Shown here piece after piece: positions 8,201-22,908 of a DNA stretch of 64,000 nucleotides (position 1 is the first letter of the stretch; each line of letters opens with the position of its first letter). This DNA is from Antedon mediterranea (taxonomy: Eukaryota; Echinodermata; Crinoidea; Comatulida; Antedonidae), in assembly GCF_964355755.1 (NCBI RefSeq), contig NC_092675.1, forward strand, positions 12,725,312-12,789,311, given 5' to 3'. The notes under the pieces were generated by a model. It was not told the origin of the DNA and made no database searches. It worked only from the letters and a program-made list of their open reading frames with translations. The translations under genes and the position numbers were made by a program.

Positions 8201-11190
8201 TCGACAAAACTTTTTCACACAAAATACCAAAGTGCTTAGAATAGCTTCAAATCGCATTTGGAGACGTTTTAGACCATTTTGTGATTTTCGAAAAAACTTT
8301 TTAACATAAAAACACCAAAGTGCTTAGAATAGCTTCAAATCACATTTGGAGACATTTTAGACCATTTTGTGATTTTCGAAAAAACTTGTTAACATAAAAA
8401 CACGAAAGTGCTTAGAATAGCTTCAAATCGCATTTGGAAACGTTTTAGACCATTTTGTGATTTTCGAAAAAACTTGTTAACATAAAAACACGAAAGTGCT
8501 TAGAATAGCTTCAAATCGCATTTGGAAACGTTTTAGACCATTTTGTGATTTTCGAAAAAAATTGTTAACATAAAAACACTAAAGTGTTTAGAATAGCTTC
8601 AAATCGCATTTGGAGACGTTTTAGACCAATTTGTGATTTTCGAAAAAACTTATCAACATAAAAACACCAAAGGGTTTAGAATAGCTTCAAATCGCATTTG
8701 GAGACGTTTTAGACCATTTTGTGATTTTGAAAAAACTTGTTAACATAAAAACACCAAAGTGCTTAGAATAGCTTCAAATCGCATTTGGAGACGTTTTAGA
8801 CCATTTTGTGATTTTCGAAAAAACTTGTTAACATAAAAACACCAAAGTGCTTAGAATAGCTTCAAATCGTATTTGGAGACGTTTTAGACCATTTTGAGAT
8901 TTTCGAAAAAACTTGGTTACACAAAAACATCAAAGTGCTTAAAATCATATTATAAACCGTTTTAGACCATTTTGAGCATTTCGGTAACACTTTTTACACA
9001 AAAACATCAAAGAGCACAAAATAGCTTAATATCGTATTTAAAAACGTTTTAGACCATTTTGAGCATTTAGACAAAACTTTTTCACACAAAACACCAAAGT
9101 GCTTAGAATAGCTTCAAATCGCATTTGGAGACGTTTTAGACCATTTTGTGCATTTCGATGAAACTTGGTTACACAAAAACATCAAAGTGCTTAAAATCAC
9201 ATTATAAATCGTTTTAGACCATTTTGAGCATTTCGACAAAACTTTTTCACACAAAATACCAAAGTGCTTAGAATAGCTTCAAATCGCATTTGGAGACGTT
9301 TTAGACCATTTTGTGATTTTCGAAAAAACTTTTTAACATAAAAACACCAAAGTGCTTAGAATAGCTTCAAATCACATTTGGAGACGTTTTAGACCATAAG
9401 TGCTTAGAATCACATTATAAACCGTTTTAGACCATTTTGAGCATTTCGATAACAATTTTCACACAAAAACATCAAAGAGCACAAAATAGCTTAATATCGT
9501 ATTTAAAAATGTTTTAGACCATTTTGAGCATTTAGATAAAACTTTTTCACACAAAACACCAAAGTGCTTAGAATAGCTTCAAATCGCATTTGGAGACGTT
9601 TTAGACCATTTTGTGATTTTTGAAGAAACTTGTTAACATAAAAACACCAAAGTGCTTAGAATAGCTTCAAATCACATTTGGAGACGTTTTAGACCATTTT
9701 GTGATTTTCGAAAAAACTTGTTAACATAAAAACACGAAAGTGCTTAGAATAGCTTCAAATCGCATTTGGAAACGTTTTAGACCATTTAGTGATTTTCGAA
9801 AAAACTTGTTAACATAAAAACACGAAAGTGCTTAGAATAGCTTCAAATCGCATTTGGAAACGTTTTAGACCATTTTGTGATTTTCGAAAAAAATTGTTAA
9901 CATAAAAACACCAAAGTGTTTAGAATAGCTTCAAATCGCATTTGGAGACGTTTTAGACCAATTTGTGATTTTCGAAAAAACTTATCAACATAAAAACACC
10001 AAAGGGTTTAGAATAGCTTCAAATCGCATTTGGAGACGTTTTAGACCATTTTGTGATTTTCGAAAAAACTTGTTAACATAAAAACATGAAAGTGCTTAGA
10101 ATAGCTTCAAATCGTATTTGGAGACGTTTTAGACCATTTTGTGATTTCGAAAAAACTTGTTAACATAAAAACACCAATGTGCTTAGAATAGCTTCAAATC
10201 GCATTTTGAGACGTTTTAGACCATTTTGTGCATTTCGATGAAACTTGGTTACACAAAAACATCAAAGTGCTTAAAATCACATTATAAACCATTTTAGACC
10301 ATTTTGAGCATTTCGATAACACTTTTCACACAAAAACATCAAAGAGCACAAAATAGCTTAATATCGTATTTAAAAACGTTTTAGACCATTTTGAGCATTT
10401 CGACAAAACTTTTTCACACAAAACACCAAAGTGCTTAGAATAGCTTCAAATCGCATTTGGAGACGTTTTAGACCATTTTGTGATTTTCGAAAAAACTTGT
10501 TAACATAAAAACATCAAAGTGTACAGAATAACTTCAAATCGCATTTGGAGACCGTTTTAGGCCAATTTGTGATTTTCGAAAAAACTTGTTAACCTAAAAA
10601 TACCAAAGTGTTTAGAATAGCTTCAAATCGCATTTGGAGACGTTTTAGAACATTTTGTGATTTTCGAAAAAACTTGTTAACATAAAAACACCAAAGTGCT
10701 TCAAATCGCATTTGGAGACATTTTAGACCAATTTGTGATTTTTGAAAAAACTTGTTAACATAAAAACACCAAAGTGCTTACAATAGCTTCAAATCGTATT
10801 TGGAGACGTTTTAGACCATTTTGTGATTTTCGAAAAAACTTGTTAACATAAAAACACCAAAGTACTTAGAATAGCTTCAAATCGCATTTGGAGACGTTTT
10901 AGACCATTTTATGCATTTCGATGAAACTTGGTTACACAAAAACATCAAAGTGCTTAAAATCACATTATAATCCGTTTTAGACCATTTTGAGCATTTCGAT
11001 AACACTTTTCACACAAAAACATCAAAGAGCACAAAATAGCTTAATATCGTATTTAAAAACTTTTTAGACCATTTTGAGCATTTCGACAAAACTTTTTCAC
11101 ACAAAACACCAAAGTGCTTAGAATAGCTTCAAATCGCATTTGGAGACGTTTTAGACCATTTTGTGATTTTCGAAAAAAATTGTTAACATA
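5270..11190 (+). repeat. 5.9-kb block, nearly identical to 49,290-55,210
   Basis: Offset 44,020 bp holds across the whole block. Rare variants shared at that offset are AAAAAGACCAAAG (G at 5,721 and 49,741), GACTATTTTG (about 6,371), GACCAAATTGTGC (about 6,713), GAATGGCTTC (about 8,079), CACTAAAGTG (about 8,578), CATTTCGGTAACACTTTTTAC (about 8,975), TGAAGAAAC (about 9,621) and GTGATTTCGAAAAAAC with one T missing (10,141). I found two differences: A at 7,715 versus C at 51,735, and A at 10,291 versus G at 54,311. On the left the pair parts near 5,268 (GACCATTTTG versus GACCAATTTG). On the right it ends near 11,190, where CACCAAAGTGCTTAG replaces CATCAAAGTGTACAG. Confidence 0.88.
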
Positions 11191-11880
11191 AAAACACCAA
11201 AGTGCTTAGAATAGCTTCAAATCGTATTTGGAGACGTTTTAGACCATTTTGAGATTTTCGAAAAAACTTGGTTACACAAAAACATCAAAGTGCTTAAAAT
11301 CACATTATAAACCGTTTTAGACCATTTTGAACATTTCGATAACACTTTTCACACAAAAACATCAAAGAGCACAAAATAGCTTAATATCGTATTTAAAAAC
11401 GTTTTAGACCATTTTGAGCATTTCGACAAAACTTTTTCACACAAAACACCAAAGTGCTTAGAATAGCTTCAAATCGCATTTGGAGACGTTTTAGACCAAT
11501 TTGTGCATTTCGATGAAACTTGATTACACAAAAACATCAACGTGCTTAAAATCACATTATAAACCGTTTTAGACCATTTTGAGCATTTCGATAACACTTT
11601 TCACACAAAAACATCAAAGAGCACAAAATAGCTTAATATCGTATTTAAAAACGTTTTAGACCATTTTGAGCATTTAGACAAAACTTTTTCACACAAAACA
11701 CCAAAGTGCTTAGAATAGCTTCAAATCGCATTTGGAGACGTTTTAGACCATTTTGTGCATTTCGATGAAACTTGGTTACACAAAAACATCAAAGTGCTTA
11801 AAATCACATTATAAATCGTTTTAGACCATTTTGAGCATTTCGACAAAACTTTTTCACACCAAATACCAAAGGACTTAGAA
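11190..11880 (+). repeat. Segment related to 40,806-41,496
   Basis: This short stretch between two larger blocks holds an A with GAGATTTTCG, then B-C-D with GAACATTTCG, a B with CATCAACGTGC, C, D, another B and a D with CACACCAAATACC. The last variant recurs only near 41,471, at offset 29,616, and the surrounding units align at that offset too. A private G-to-A change gives AAAGGACTTAG near 11,869 where the relative has AAAGGGCTTAG. Confidence 0.72.
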
Positions 11881-14800
11881 TAGCTTCAAATCGCATTTGG
11901 AGACGTTTTAGACCATTTTGTGATTTTCGAAAAAACTTTTTAACATAAAAACACCAAAGTGCTTAGAATAGCTTCAAATCACATTTGGAGACGTTTTAGA
12001 CCATTTTGTGATTTTCGAAAAAACTTGTTAACATAAAAACACGAAAGTGCTTAGAATAGCTTCAAATCGCATTTGGAAACGTTTTAGACCATTTAGTGAT
12101 TTTCGAAAAAACTTGTTAACATAAAAACACGAAAGTGCTTAGAATAGCTTCAAATCGCATTTGGAAACGTTTTAGACCATTTTGTGATTTTCGAAAAAAA
12201 TTGTTAACATAAAAACACCAAAGTGTTTAGAATAGCTTCAAATCGCATTTGGAGACGTTTTAGACCAATTTGTGATTTTCGAAAAAACTTATCAACATAA
12301 AAACACCAAAGGGTTTAGAATAGCTTCAAATCGCATTTGGAGACGTTTTAGACCATTTTGTGATTTTCGAAAAAACTTGTTAACATAAAAACACGAAAGT
12401 GCTTAGAATAGCTTCAAATCGCATTTGGAAACGTTTTAGACCATTTTGTGATTTTCGAAAAAACTTGTTAACATAAAAACATGAAAGTGCTTAGAATAGC
12501 TTCAAATCGTATTTGGAGACGTTTTAGACCATTTTGTGATTTTCGAAAAAACTTGTTAACATAAAAACACCAATGTGCTTAGAATAGCTTCAAATCGCAT
12601 TTTGAGACGTTTTAGACCATTTTGTGCATTTCGATGAAACTTGGTTACACAAAAACATCAAAGTGCTTAAAATCACATTATAAACCATTTTAGACCATTT
12701 TGAGCATTTCTATAACACTTTTCACACAAAAACATCAAAGAGCACAAAATAGCTTAATATCGTATTTAAAAACGTTTTAGACCATTTTGAGCATTTCGAC
12801 AAAACTTTTTCACAAAAAACACCAAAGTGCTTAGAATAGCTTCAAATCGCATTTGGAGACGTTTTAGACCATTTTGTGATTTTCGAAAAAACTTGTTAAC
12901 ATAAAAACATCAAAGTGTACAGAATAACTTCAAATCGCATTTGGAGACCGTTTTAGGCCAATTTGTGATTTTCGAAAAAACTTGTTAACCTAAAAATACC
13001 AAAGTGTTTAGAATAGCTTCAAATCGCATTTGGAGACGTTTTAGAACATTTTGTGATTTTCGAAAAAACTTGTTAACATAAAAACACCAAAGTGCTTCAA
13101 ATCGCATTTGGAGACATTTTAGACCAATTTGTGATTTTTGAAAAAACTTGTTAACATAAAAACACCAAAGTGCTTACAATAGCTTCAAATCGTATTTGGA
13201 GACGTTTTAGACCATTTTGTGATTTTCGAAAAAACTTGTTAACATAAAAACACCAAAGTACTTAGAATAGCTTCAAATCGCATTTGGAGACGTTTTAGAC
13301 CATTTTATGCATTTCGATGAAACTTGGTTACACAAAAACATCAAAGTGCTTAAAATCACATTATAATCCGTTTTAGACCATTTTGAGCATTTCGATAACA
13401 CTTTTCACACAAAAACATCAAAGAGCACAAAATAGCTTAATATCGTATTTAAAAACTTTTTAGACCATTTTGAGCATTTCGACAAAACTTTTTCACACAA
13501 AACACCAAAGTGCTTAGAATAGCTTCAAATCGCATTTGGAGACGTTTTAGACCATTTTGTGATTTTCGAAAAAAATTGTTAACATAAAAACATCAAAGTG
13601 TACAGAATAGCTTCAAATCGCATTTGGAGACCGTTTTAGGCCAATTTGTGATTTTCGAAAAAACTTGTTAACCTAAAAATACCAAAGTGTTTAGAATAGC
13701 TTCAAATCGCATTTGGAGACGTTTTAGACCATTTTGTGATTTTCGAAAAAACTTGTTAACATAAAAACACCAAAGTGCTTCAAATCGCATTTGAGACATT
13801 TTAGACCAATTTGTGATTTTTGAAAAAACTTGTTAACATAAAAACACCAAAGTGCTTACAATAGCTTCAAATCGTATTTGGCGACGTTTTAGACCATTTT
13901 GTGATTTTCGAAAAAACTTGTTAACATAAAAACACCAAAGTACTTAGAATAGCTTCAAATCGCATTTGGAGACGTTTTAGACCATTTTATGCATTTCGAT
14001 GAAACTTGGTTACACAAAAACATCAAAGTGCTTAAAATCACATTATAATCCGTTTTAGACCATTTTGAGCATTTCGATAACACTTTTCACACAAAAACAT
14101 CAAAGAGCACAAAATAGCTTAATATCGTATTTAAAAACGTTTTAGACCATTTTGAGCATTTAGACAAAACTTTTTCACACAAAACACCAAAGTGCTTAGA
14201 ATAGCTTCAAATCGCATTTGGAGACGTTTTAGAACATTTTGTGTTTTTCGAAAAAAACTGTTAACATAAAAACACCAAAGTGCTTAGAATAGCTTCAAAT
14301 CGCATTTGGAGACGTTTTAGAACATTTTGTGTTCTTCGAAAAAACCTGTTAACATAAAAACACCAAAGTGCTTAGAATAGCTTCAAATCGCATTTGGAGA
14401 CGTTTTAGACCATTTTGTGATTTTTGAAAAAACTTGTTAACATAAAAACACCAAAGTTCTTAGAATAGCTTCAAATCACATTTGGAGACGTTTTAGACCA
14501 TTTTGTGATTTTCGAAAAAACTTGTTAACATAAAAACACGAAAGTGGTTAGAATAGCTTCAAATCGCATTTGGAAACGTTTTAGACCATTTTGTGATTTT
14601 CGAAAAAGATTGTTAACATAAAAACACCAAAGTGCTTAGAATCACAATATAAACCGTTTTAGACCATTTTGAGCATTTCGATAACAATTTTCACACAAAA
14701 ACATCAAAGAGCACAAAATAGCTTAATATCGTATTTAAAAATGTTTTAGACAATTTTGAGCATTTAGATAAAACTTTTTCACACAAAACACCAAAGTGCT

Positions 14801-17800
14801 TAGAATAGCTTCAAATCGCATTTGGAGACGGTTTAGACCATTTTGTGATTTTGAAAAAACTTGTTAACATAAAAACACCAAAGTGCTTAGAATAGCTTCA
14901 AATCTTATTTGGAGACGTTTTAGACCATTTTGAGATTTTCGAAAAAACTTGGTTACACAAAAACATCAAAGTGCTTAAAATCACATTATAAACCGTTTTA
15001 GACCATTTTGAACATTTCGATAACACTTTTCACACAAAAACATCAAAGAGCACAAAATAGCTTAATATCGTATTTAAAAACGTTTTAGACCATTTTGAGC
15101 ATTTCGACAAAACTTTTTCACACAAAACACCAAAGTGCTTAGAATAGCTTCAAATCGCATTTGGAGACGTTTTAGACCAATTTGTGCATTTCGATGAAAC
15201 TTGATTACACAAAAACATCAACGTGCTTAAAATCACATTATAAACCGTTTTAGACCATTTTGAGCATTTCGATAACACTTTTCACACAAAAACATCAAAG
15301 AGCACAAAATAGCTTAATATCGTATTTAAAAACGTTTTAGACCATTTTGAGCATTTAGACAAAACTTTTTCACACAAAACACCAAAGTGCTTAGAATAGC
15401 TTCAAATCGCATTTGGAGACGTTTTAGACCATTTTGTGCATTTCGATGAAACTTGGTTACACAAAAACATCAAAGTGCTTAAAATGACATTATAAATCGT
15501 TTTAGACCATTTTGAGCATTTCGACAAAACTTTTTCACACAAAATACCAAAGGGCTTAGAATAGCTTCAAATCGCATTTGGAGACGTTTTAGACCATTTT
15601 GTGATTTTCGAAAAAACTTTTTAACATAAAAACACCAAAGTGCTTAGAATAGCTTCAAATCACATTTGGAGACGTTTTAGACCATTTTGTGATTTTCGAA
15701 AAAACTTGTTAACATAAAAACACGAAAGTGCTTAGAATAGCTTCAAATCGCATTTGGAAACGTTTTAGACCATTTTGTGATTTTCGAAAAAAATTGTTAA
15801 CATAAAAACACCAAAGTGCTTAGAATCACATTATAAACCGTTTTAGACCATTTTGAGCATTTCGATAACAATTTTCACACAAAAACATCAAAGAGCACAA
15901 AATAGCTTAATATCGTATTTAAAAATGTTTTAGACCATTTTGAGCATTTAGATAAAATTTTTCACACAAAACACCAAAGTGCTTAGAATAGCTTCAAATC
16001 GCATTTGGAGACGGTTTAGACCATTTTGTGATTTTGAAAAAACTTGTTAACATAAAAACACCAAAGTGCTTAGAATAGCTTCAAATCGCATTTGGAGACG
16101 TTTTAGACCATTTTGTGATTTTCGAAAAAACTTGTTAACATAAAAACACCAAAGTGCTTAGAATAGCTTCAAATCGTATTTGGAGACGTTTTAGACCATT
16201 TTGAGATTTTCGAAAAAACTTGGTTAAACAAAAACATCAAAGTGCTTAAAATCACATTATAAACCGTTTTAGACCATTTTGAGCATTTCGATAACACTTT
16301 TCACACAAAAACATCAAAGAGCACAAAATAGCTTAATATCGTATTTAAAAACGTTTTAGACCATTTTGAGCATTTAGACAAAACTTTTTCACACAAAACA
16401 CCAAAGTGCTTAGAATAGCTTCAAATCGCATTTGGAGACGTTTTAGACCATTTTGTGATTTTTGAAAAAACTTGTTAACATAAAAACACCAAAGTGCTTA
16501 GAATAGCTTCAAATCACATTTGGAGACGTTTTAGACCATTTTGTGATTTTCGAAAAAACTTGTTAACATAAAAACACGAAAGTGCTTAGAATAGCTTCAA
16601 ATCGCATTTGGAAACGTTTTAGACCATTTTGTGATTTTCGAAAAAACTTGTTAACATAAAAACACGAAAGTGCTTAGAATCACATTATAAACCGTTTTAG
16701 ACCATTTTGAGCATTTCGATAACAATTTTCACACAAAAACATCAAAGAGCACAAAATAGCTTAATATCGTATTTAAAAATGTTTTAGACCATTTTGAGCA
16801 TTTAGATAAAACTTTTTCACACAAAACACCAAAGTGCTTAGAATAGCTTCAAATCGCATTTGGAGACGTTTTAGACCATTTTGTGATTTTCGAAAAAACT
16901 TGTTAACATAAAAACACGAAAGTGCTTAGAATAGCTTCAAATCGCATTTGGAAACGTTTTAGACCATTTTGTGATTTTCGAAAAAAATTGTTAACATAAA
17001 AACACCAAAGTGTTTAGAATAGCTTCAAATCGCATTTGGAGACGTTTTAGACCAATTTGTGATTTTCGAAAAAACTTATCAACATAAAAACACCAAAGGG
17101 TTTAGAATAGCTTCAAATCGCATTTGGAGACGTTTTAGACCATTTTGTGATTTTGAAAAAACTTGTTAACATAAAAACACCAAAGTGCTTAGAATAGCTT
17201 CAAATCGCATTTGGAGACGTTTTAGACCATTTTGTGATTTTCGAAAAAACTTGTTAACATAAAAACACCAAAGTGCTTAGAATAGCTTCAAATCGTATTT
17301 GGAGACGTTTTAGACCATTTTGAGATTTTCGAAAAAACTTGGTTACACAAAAACATCAAAGTGCTTAAAATCACATTATAAACCGTTTTAGACCATTTTG
17401 AGCATTTCGGTAACACTTTTCACACAAAAACATCAAAGAGCACAAAATAGCTTAATATCGTATTTAAAAACGTTTTAGACCATTTTGAGCATTTAGACAA
17501 AACTTTTTCACACAAAACACCAAAGTGCTTAGAATAGCTTCAAATCGCATTTGGAGACGTTTTAGACCATTTTGTGCATTTCGATGAAACTTGGTTACAC
17601 AAAAACATCAAAGTGCTTAAAATCACATTATAAATCGTTTTAGACCATTTTGAGCATTTCGACAAAACTTTTTCACACAAAATACCAAAGTGCTTAGAAT
17701 AGCTTCAAATCGCATTTGGAGACGTTTTAGACCATTTTGTGATTTTTGAAAAAACTTGTTAACATAAAAACACAAAAGTGCTTAGAATAGCTTCAAATCA

Positions 17801-20800
17801 CATTTGGAGACGTTTTAGACCATTTTGTGATTTTCGAAAAAACTTGTTAACATAAAAACACGAAAGTGCTTAGAATAGCTTCAAATCGCATTTGGAAACG
17901 TTTTAGACCATTTTGTGATTTTCGAAAAAACTTGTTAACATAAAAACATGAAAGTGCTTAGAATAGCTTCAAATCGTATTTGGAGACGTTTTAGACCATT
18001 TTGTGATTTTCGAAAAAACTTGTTAACATAAAAACACCAATGTGCTTAGAAAAGCTTCAAATCGCATTTTGAGACGTTTTAGACCATTTTGTGCATTTCG
18101 ATGAAACTTGGTTACACAAAAACATCAAAGTGCTTAAAATCACATTATAAACCATTTTAGACCATTTTGAGCATTTCGATAACACTTTTCACACAAAAAC
18201 ATCAAAGAGCACAAAATAGCTTAATATCGTATTTAAAAACGTTTTAGACCATTTTGAGCATTTCGACAAAACTTTTTCACACAAAACACCAAAGTGCTTA
18301 GAATAGCTTCAAATCGCATTTGGAGACGTTTTAGACCATTTTGTGATTTTCGAAAAAACTTGTTAACATAAAAACATCAAAGTGTACAGAATAACTTCAA
18401 ATCGCATTTGGAGACCGTTTTAGGCCAATTTGTGATTTTCGAAAAAACTTGTTAACCTAAAAACACCAAAGTGTTTAAAATAGCTTCAAATCGCATTTGG
18501 AGACGTTTTAGACCATTTTGTGATTTTCGAAAAAACTTGTTAACATAAAAACACCAAAGTGCTTCAAATCGCATTTGGAGACATTTTAGACCAATTTGTG
18601 ATTTTTGAAAAAACTTGTTAACATAAAAACACCAAAGTGCATACAATAGCTTCAAATCGTATTTGGAGACGTTTTAGACCATTTTGTGATTTTCGAAAAA
18701 ACGTGTTAACATAAAAACACCAAAGTACTTAGAATAGCTTCAAATCGCATTTGGAGACGTTTTAGACCATTTTATGCATTTCGATGAAACTTGGTTACAC
18801 AAAAACATCAATGTGCTTAAAATCACATTATAATCCGTTTTAGACCATTTTGAGCATTTCGATAACACTTTTCACACAAAAACATCAAAGAGCACAAAAT
18901 AGCTTAATATCGTATTTAAAAACGTTTTAGACCATTTTGAGCATTTAGACAAAACTTTTTCACACAAAACACCAAAGTGTTTAGAATAGCTTCAAATCGC
19001 ATTTGGAGACGTTTTAGACCATTTTGTGATTTTCGAAAAAACTTGTTAACATAAAAACACCAAAGTGCTTCAAATCGCATTTGAGACATTTTAGACCAAT
19101 TTGTGATTTTTGAAAAAACTTGTTAACATAAAAACACCAAAGTGCTTACAATAGCTTCAAATCGTATTTGGAGACGTTTTAGACCATTTTGTGATTTTCG
19201 AAAAAACTTGTTAACATAAAAACACCAAAGTACTTAGAATAGCTTCAAATCGCATTTGGAGACGTTTTAGACCATTTTATGCATTTCGATGAAACTTGGT
19301 TACACAAAAACATCAAAGTGCTTAAAATCACATTATAATCCGTTTTAGACCATTTTGAGCATTTCGATAACACTTTTCACACAAAAACATCAAAGAGCAC
19401 AAAATAGCTTAATATCGTATTTAAAAACTTTTTAGACCATTTTGAGCATTTCGACAAAACTTTTTCACACAAAACACCAAAGTGCTTAGAATAGCTTCAA
19501 ATCGCATTTGGAGACGTTTTAGACCATTTTGTGATTTTCGAAAAAAATTGTTAACATAAAAACATCAAAGTGTACAGAATAGCTTCAAATCGCATTTGGA
19601 GACCGTTTTAGGCCAATTTGTGATTTTCGAAAAAACTTGTTAACCTAAAAATACCAAAGTGTTTAGAATAGCTTCAAATCGCATTTGGAGACGTTTTAGA
19701 CCATTTTGTGATTTTCGAAAAAACTTGTTAACATAAAAACACCAAAGTGCTTAGAAAAGCTTCAAATCACATTTGGAGACGTTTTAGACCATAAGTGCTT
19801 AGAATCACATTATAAACCGTTTTAGACCATTTTGAGCATTTCGATAACAATTTTCACACAAAAACATCAAAGAGCACAAAATAGCCTAATATCGTATTTA
19901 AAAATGTTTTAGACCATTTTGAGCATTTAGATAAAACTTTTTCACACAAAACAACAAAGTGCTTAGAATAGCTTCAAATCGCATTTGGAGACGTTTTAGA
20001 CCATTTTGTGATTTTTGAAAAAACTTGTTAACATAAAAACACCAAAGTGCTTAGAATAGCTTCAAATCACATTTGGAGACGTTTTAGACCATTTTGTGAT
20101 TTTCGAAAAAACTTGTTAACATAAAAACACGAAAGTGCTTAGAATAGCTTCAAATCGCATTTGGAAACGTTTTAGACCATTTAGTGATTTTCGAAAAAAC
20201 TTGTTAACATAAAAACACGAAAGTGCTTAGAATAGCTTCAAATCGCATTTGGAAACGTTTTAGACCATTTTGTGATTTTCGAAAAAAATTGTTAACATAA
20301 AAACACCAAAGTGTTTAGAATAGCTTCAAATCGCATTTGGAGACGTTTTAGACCAATTTGTGATTTTCGAAAAAACTTATCAACATAAAAACACCAAAGG
20401 GTTTAGAATAGCTTCAAATCGCATTTGGAGACGTTTTAGACCATTTTGTGATTTTCGAAAAAACTTGTTAACATAAAAACACGAAAGTGCTTAGAATAGC
20501 TTCAAATCGCATTTGGAAACGTTTTAGACCATTTTGTGATTTTCGAAAAAACTTGTTAACATAAAAACATGAAAGTGCTTAGAATAGCTTCAAATCGTAT
20601 TTGGAGACGTTTTAGACCATTTTGTGATTTTCGAAAAAACTTGTTAACATAAAAACACCAATGTGCTTAGAATAGCTTCAAATCGCATTTTGAGACGTTT
20701 TAGACCATTTTGTGCATTTCGATGAAACTTGGTTACACAAAAACATCAAAGTGCTTAAAATCACATTATAAACCATTTTAGACCATTTTGAGCATTTCGA

Positions 20801-22908
20801 TAACACTTTTCACACAAAAACATCAAAGAGCACAAAATAGCTTAATATCGTATTTAAAAACGTTTTAGACCATTTTGAGCATTTCGACAAAACTTTTTCA
20901 CACAAAACACCAAAGTGCTTAGAATAGCTTCAAATCGCATTTGGAGACGTTTTAGACCATTTTGTGATTTTCGAAAAAACTTGTTAACATAAAAACATCA
21001 AAGTGTACAGAATAACTTCAAATCGCATTTGGAGACCGTTTTAGGCCAATTTGTGATTTTCGAAAAAACTTGTTAACCTAAAAATATCAAAGTGTTTAGA
21101 ATAGCTTCAAATCGCATTTGGAGACGTTTTAGACCATTTTGTGATTTTCGAAAAAACTTGTTAACATAAAAACACCAAAGTGCTTCAAATCGCATTTGGA
21201 GACATTTTAGACCAATTTGTGATTTTTGAAAAAACTTGTTAACATAAAAACACCAAAGTGCTTACAATAGCTTCAAATCGTATTTGGAGACGTTTTAGAC
21301 CATTTTGTGATTTTCGAAAAAACTTGTTAACATAAAAACACCAAAGTACTTAGAATAGCTTCAAATCGCATTTGGAGACGTTTTAGACCATTTTATGCAT
21401 TTCGATGAAACTTGGTTACACAAAAACATCAATGTGCTTAAAATCACATTATAATCCGTTTTAGACCATTTTGAGCATTTCGATAACACTTTTCACACAA
21501 AAACATCAAAGAGCACAAAATAGCTTAATATCGTATTTAAAAACTTTTTAAACCATTTTGAGCATTTCGACAAAACTTTTTCACACAAAACACCAAAGTG
21601 CTTAGAATAGCTTCAAATCGCATTTGGAGACGTTTTAGACCAATTTGTGATTTTTGAAAAAACTTGTTAACATAAAATCACCAAAGTGCTTAGAATAGCT
21701 TCAAATCGCATTTGGAGACGTTTTAGACCATTTTGTGATTTTCGAAAAAAATTGTTAACATAAAAACATCAAAGTGTACAGAATAGCTTCAAATCGCATT
21801 TGGAGACCGTTTTAGGCCAATTTGTGATTTTCGAAAAAACTTGTTAACCTAAAAATACCAAAGTGTTTAGAATAGCTTCAAATCGCATTTGGAGACGTTT
21901 TAGACCATTTTGTGATTTTCGAAAAAACTTGTTAACATAAAAACACCAAAGTGCTTAGAATAGCTTCAAATCGCATTTGGAGACATTTTAAACCAATTTG
22001 TGATTTTCTAAAAAACTTATCAACATAAAAACACCAAAGGGTTTAGAATATCTTCAAATCGCATTTGGAGACGTTTTAGACCATTTTGTGATTTTCGAAA
22101 AAACTTGTTAACATAAAAACACCAAAGTGCTTAGAATAGCTTCAAATCGCATTTGGAGACGTTTTAGACCAATTTGTGATTTTCGAAAAAACTTATCAAC
22201 ATAAAAACACCAAAGGGTTTAGAATAGCTTCATTTGGAGACGTTTTAGACCATTTTGTGATTTTGAAAAAACTTGTTAACATAAAAACACCAAAGTGCTT
22301 AGAATAGCTTCAAATCGCATTTGGAGACGTTTTAGACCATTTTGTGATTTTCGAAAAAACTTGTTAACATAAAAACACCAAAGTGCTTAGAATAGCTTCA
22401 AATCGTATTTGGAGACGTTTTAGACCATTTTGAGATTTTCGAAAAAACTTGGTTACACAAAAACATCAAAGTGCTTAAAATCACATTATAAACCGTTTTA
22501 GACCATTTTGAGCATTTCGATAACACTTTTCACACAAAAACATCAAAGAGCACAAAATAGCTTAATATCGTATTTAAAAACGTTTTAGACCATTTTGAGA
22601 ATTTAGACAAAACTTTTTCACACAAAACACCAAAGTGCTTAGAATAGCTTCAAATCGCATTTGGATACGTTTTAGAACATTTTGGGTTTTTCGAAAAAAA
22701 CTGTTAACATAAAAACACCAAAGTGCTTAGAATAGCTTCAAATCGCATTTGGAGACGTTTTAGAACATTTTGTGTTCTTCGAAAAAACCTGTTAACATAA
22801 AAACACCAAAGGGCTTAGAATAGCTTCAAATCGCATTTGGAGACGTTTTAGACCATTTTGTGATTTTTGAAAAAACTTGTTAACATGAAAACACCAAAGT
22901 GCTTAGAA
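11881..22908 (+). repeat. 11,028-bp tandem megarepeat, copy 1
   Basis: This copy aligns base for base at offset 11,028 with 22,909-33,936. It contains about 125 monomers: the TGTACAG/TTTTAGGCC series three times, several B-C-D and E-F cassettes, one 38-bp mini-monomer (19,781) and two GAACATTTTGTG pairs (14,226 and 22,669). Anchor marks at the exact offset are CATGAAAG (12,481 to 23,509; 17,948 to 28,976; 20,569 to 31,597) and GTTTTAGAAC (14,226 to 25,254; 22,669 to 33,697). Differences found: 12,095 A/T, 12,112 C/A, 14,601 C/A, 14,905 T/G, 15,782 T/A, 19,757 A/T, plus two near the left edge. Identity is thus above 99.9% by eye. The cut point of the unit is arbitrary; I set it where copy 1 first aligns. 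Confidence 0.88.
14226..14401 (+). repeat. Paired A variants with GTTTTAGAACATTTTGTG
   Basis: Two adjoining A units have GAAC for GACC in the box. The first continues GTGTTTTTCGAAAAAAACTG, the second GTGTTCTTCGAAAAAACCTG. The pair recurs with starts at 22,669, 25,254, 33,697, 36,637, 48,336, 55,850 and 62,290; the copies at 22,669, 33,697 and 36,637 share GGATACG before the box and TTTTGGGTTTTTCG inside. A second-type unit stands alone near 62,640. The pair always follows a D unit, so it is a useful lineage tag. Confidence 0.88.

Noticed and set aside
18452-18655. Minus-strand open frame of 67 codons
   Set aside because: It is the reverse complement of ordinary A units; its protein repeats the same string about every 29 residues, following the monomers. 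No start signal, no codon bias, no flanking gene.
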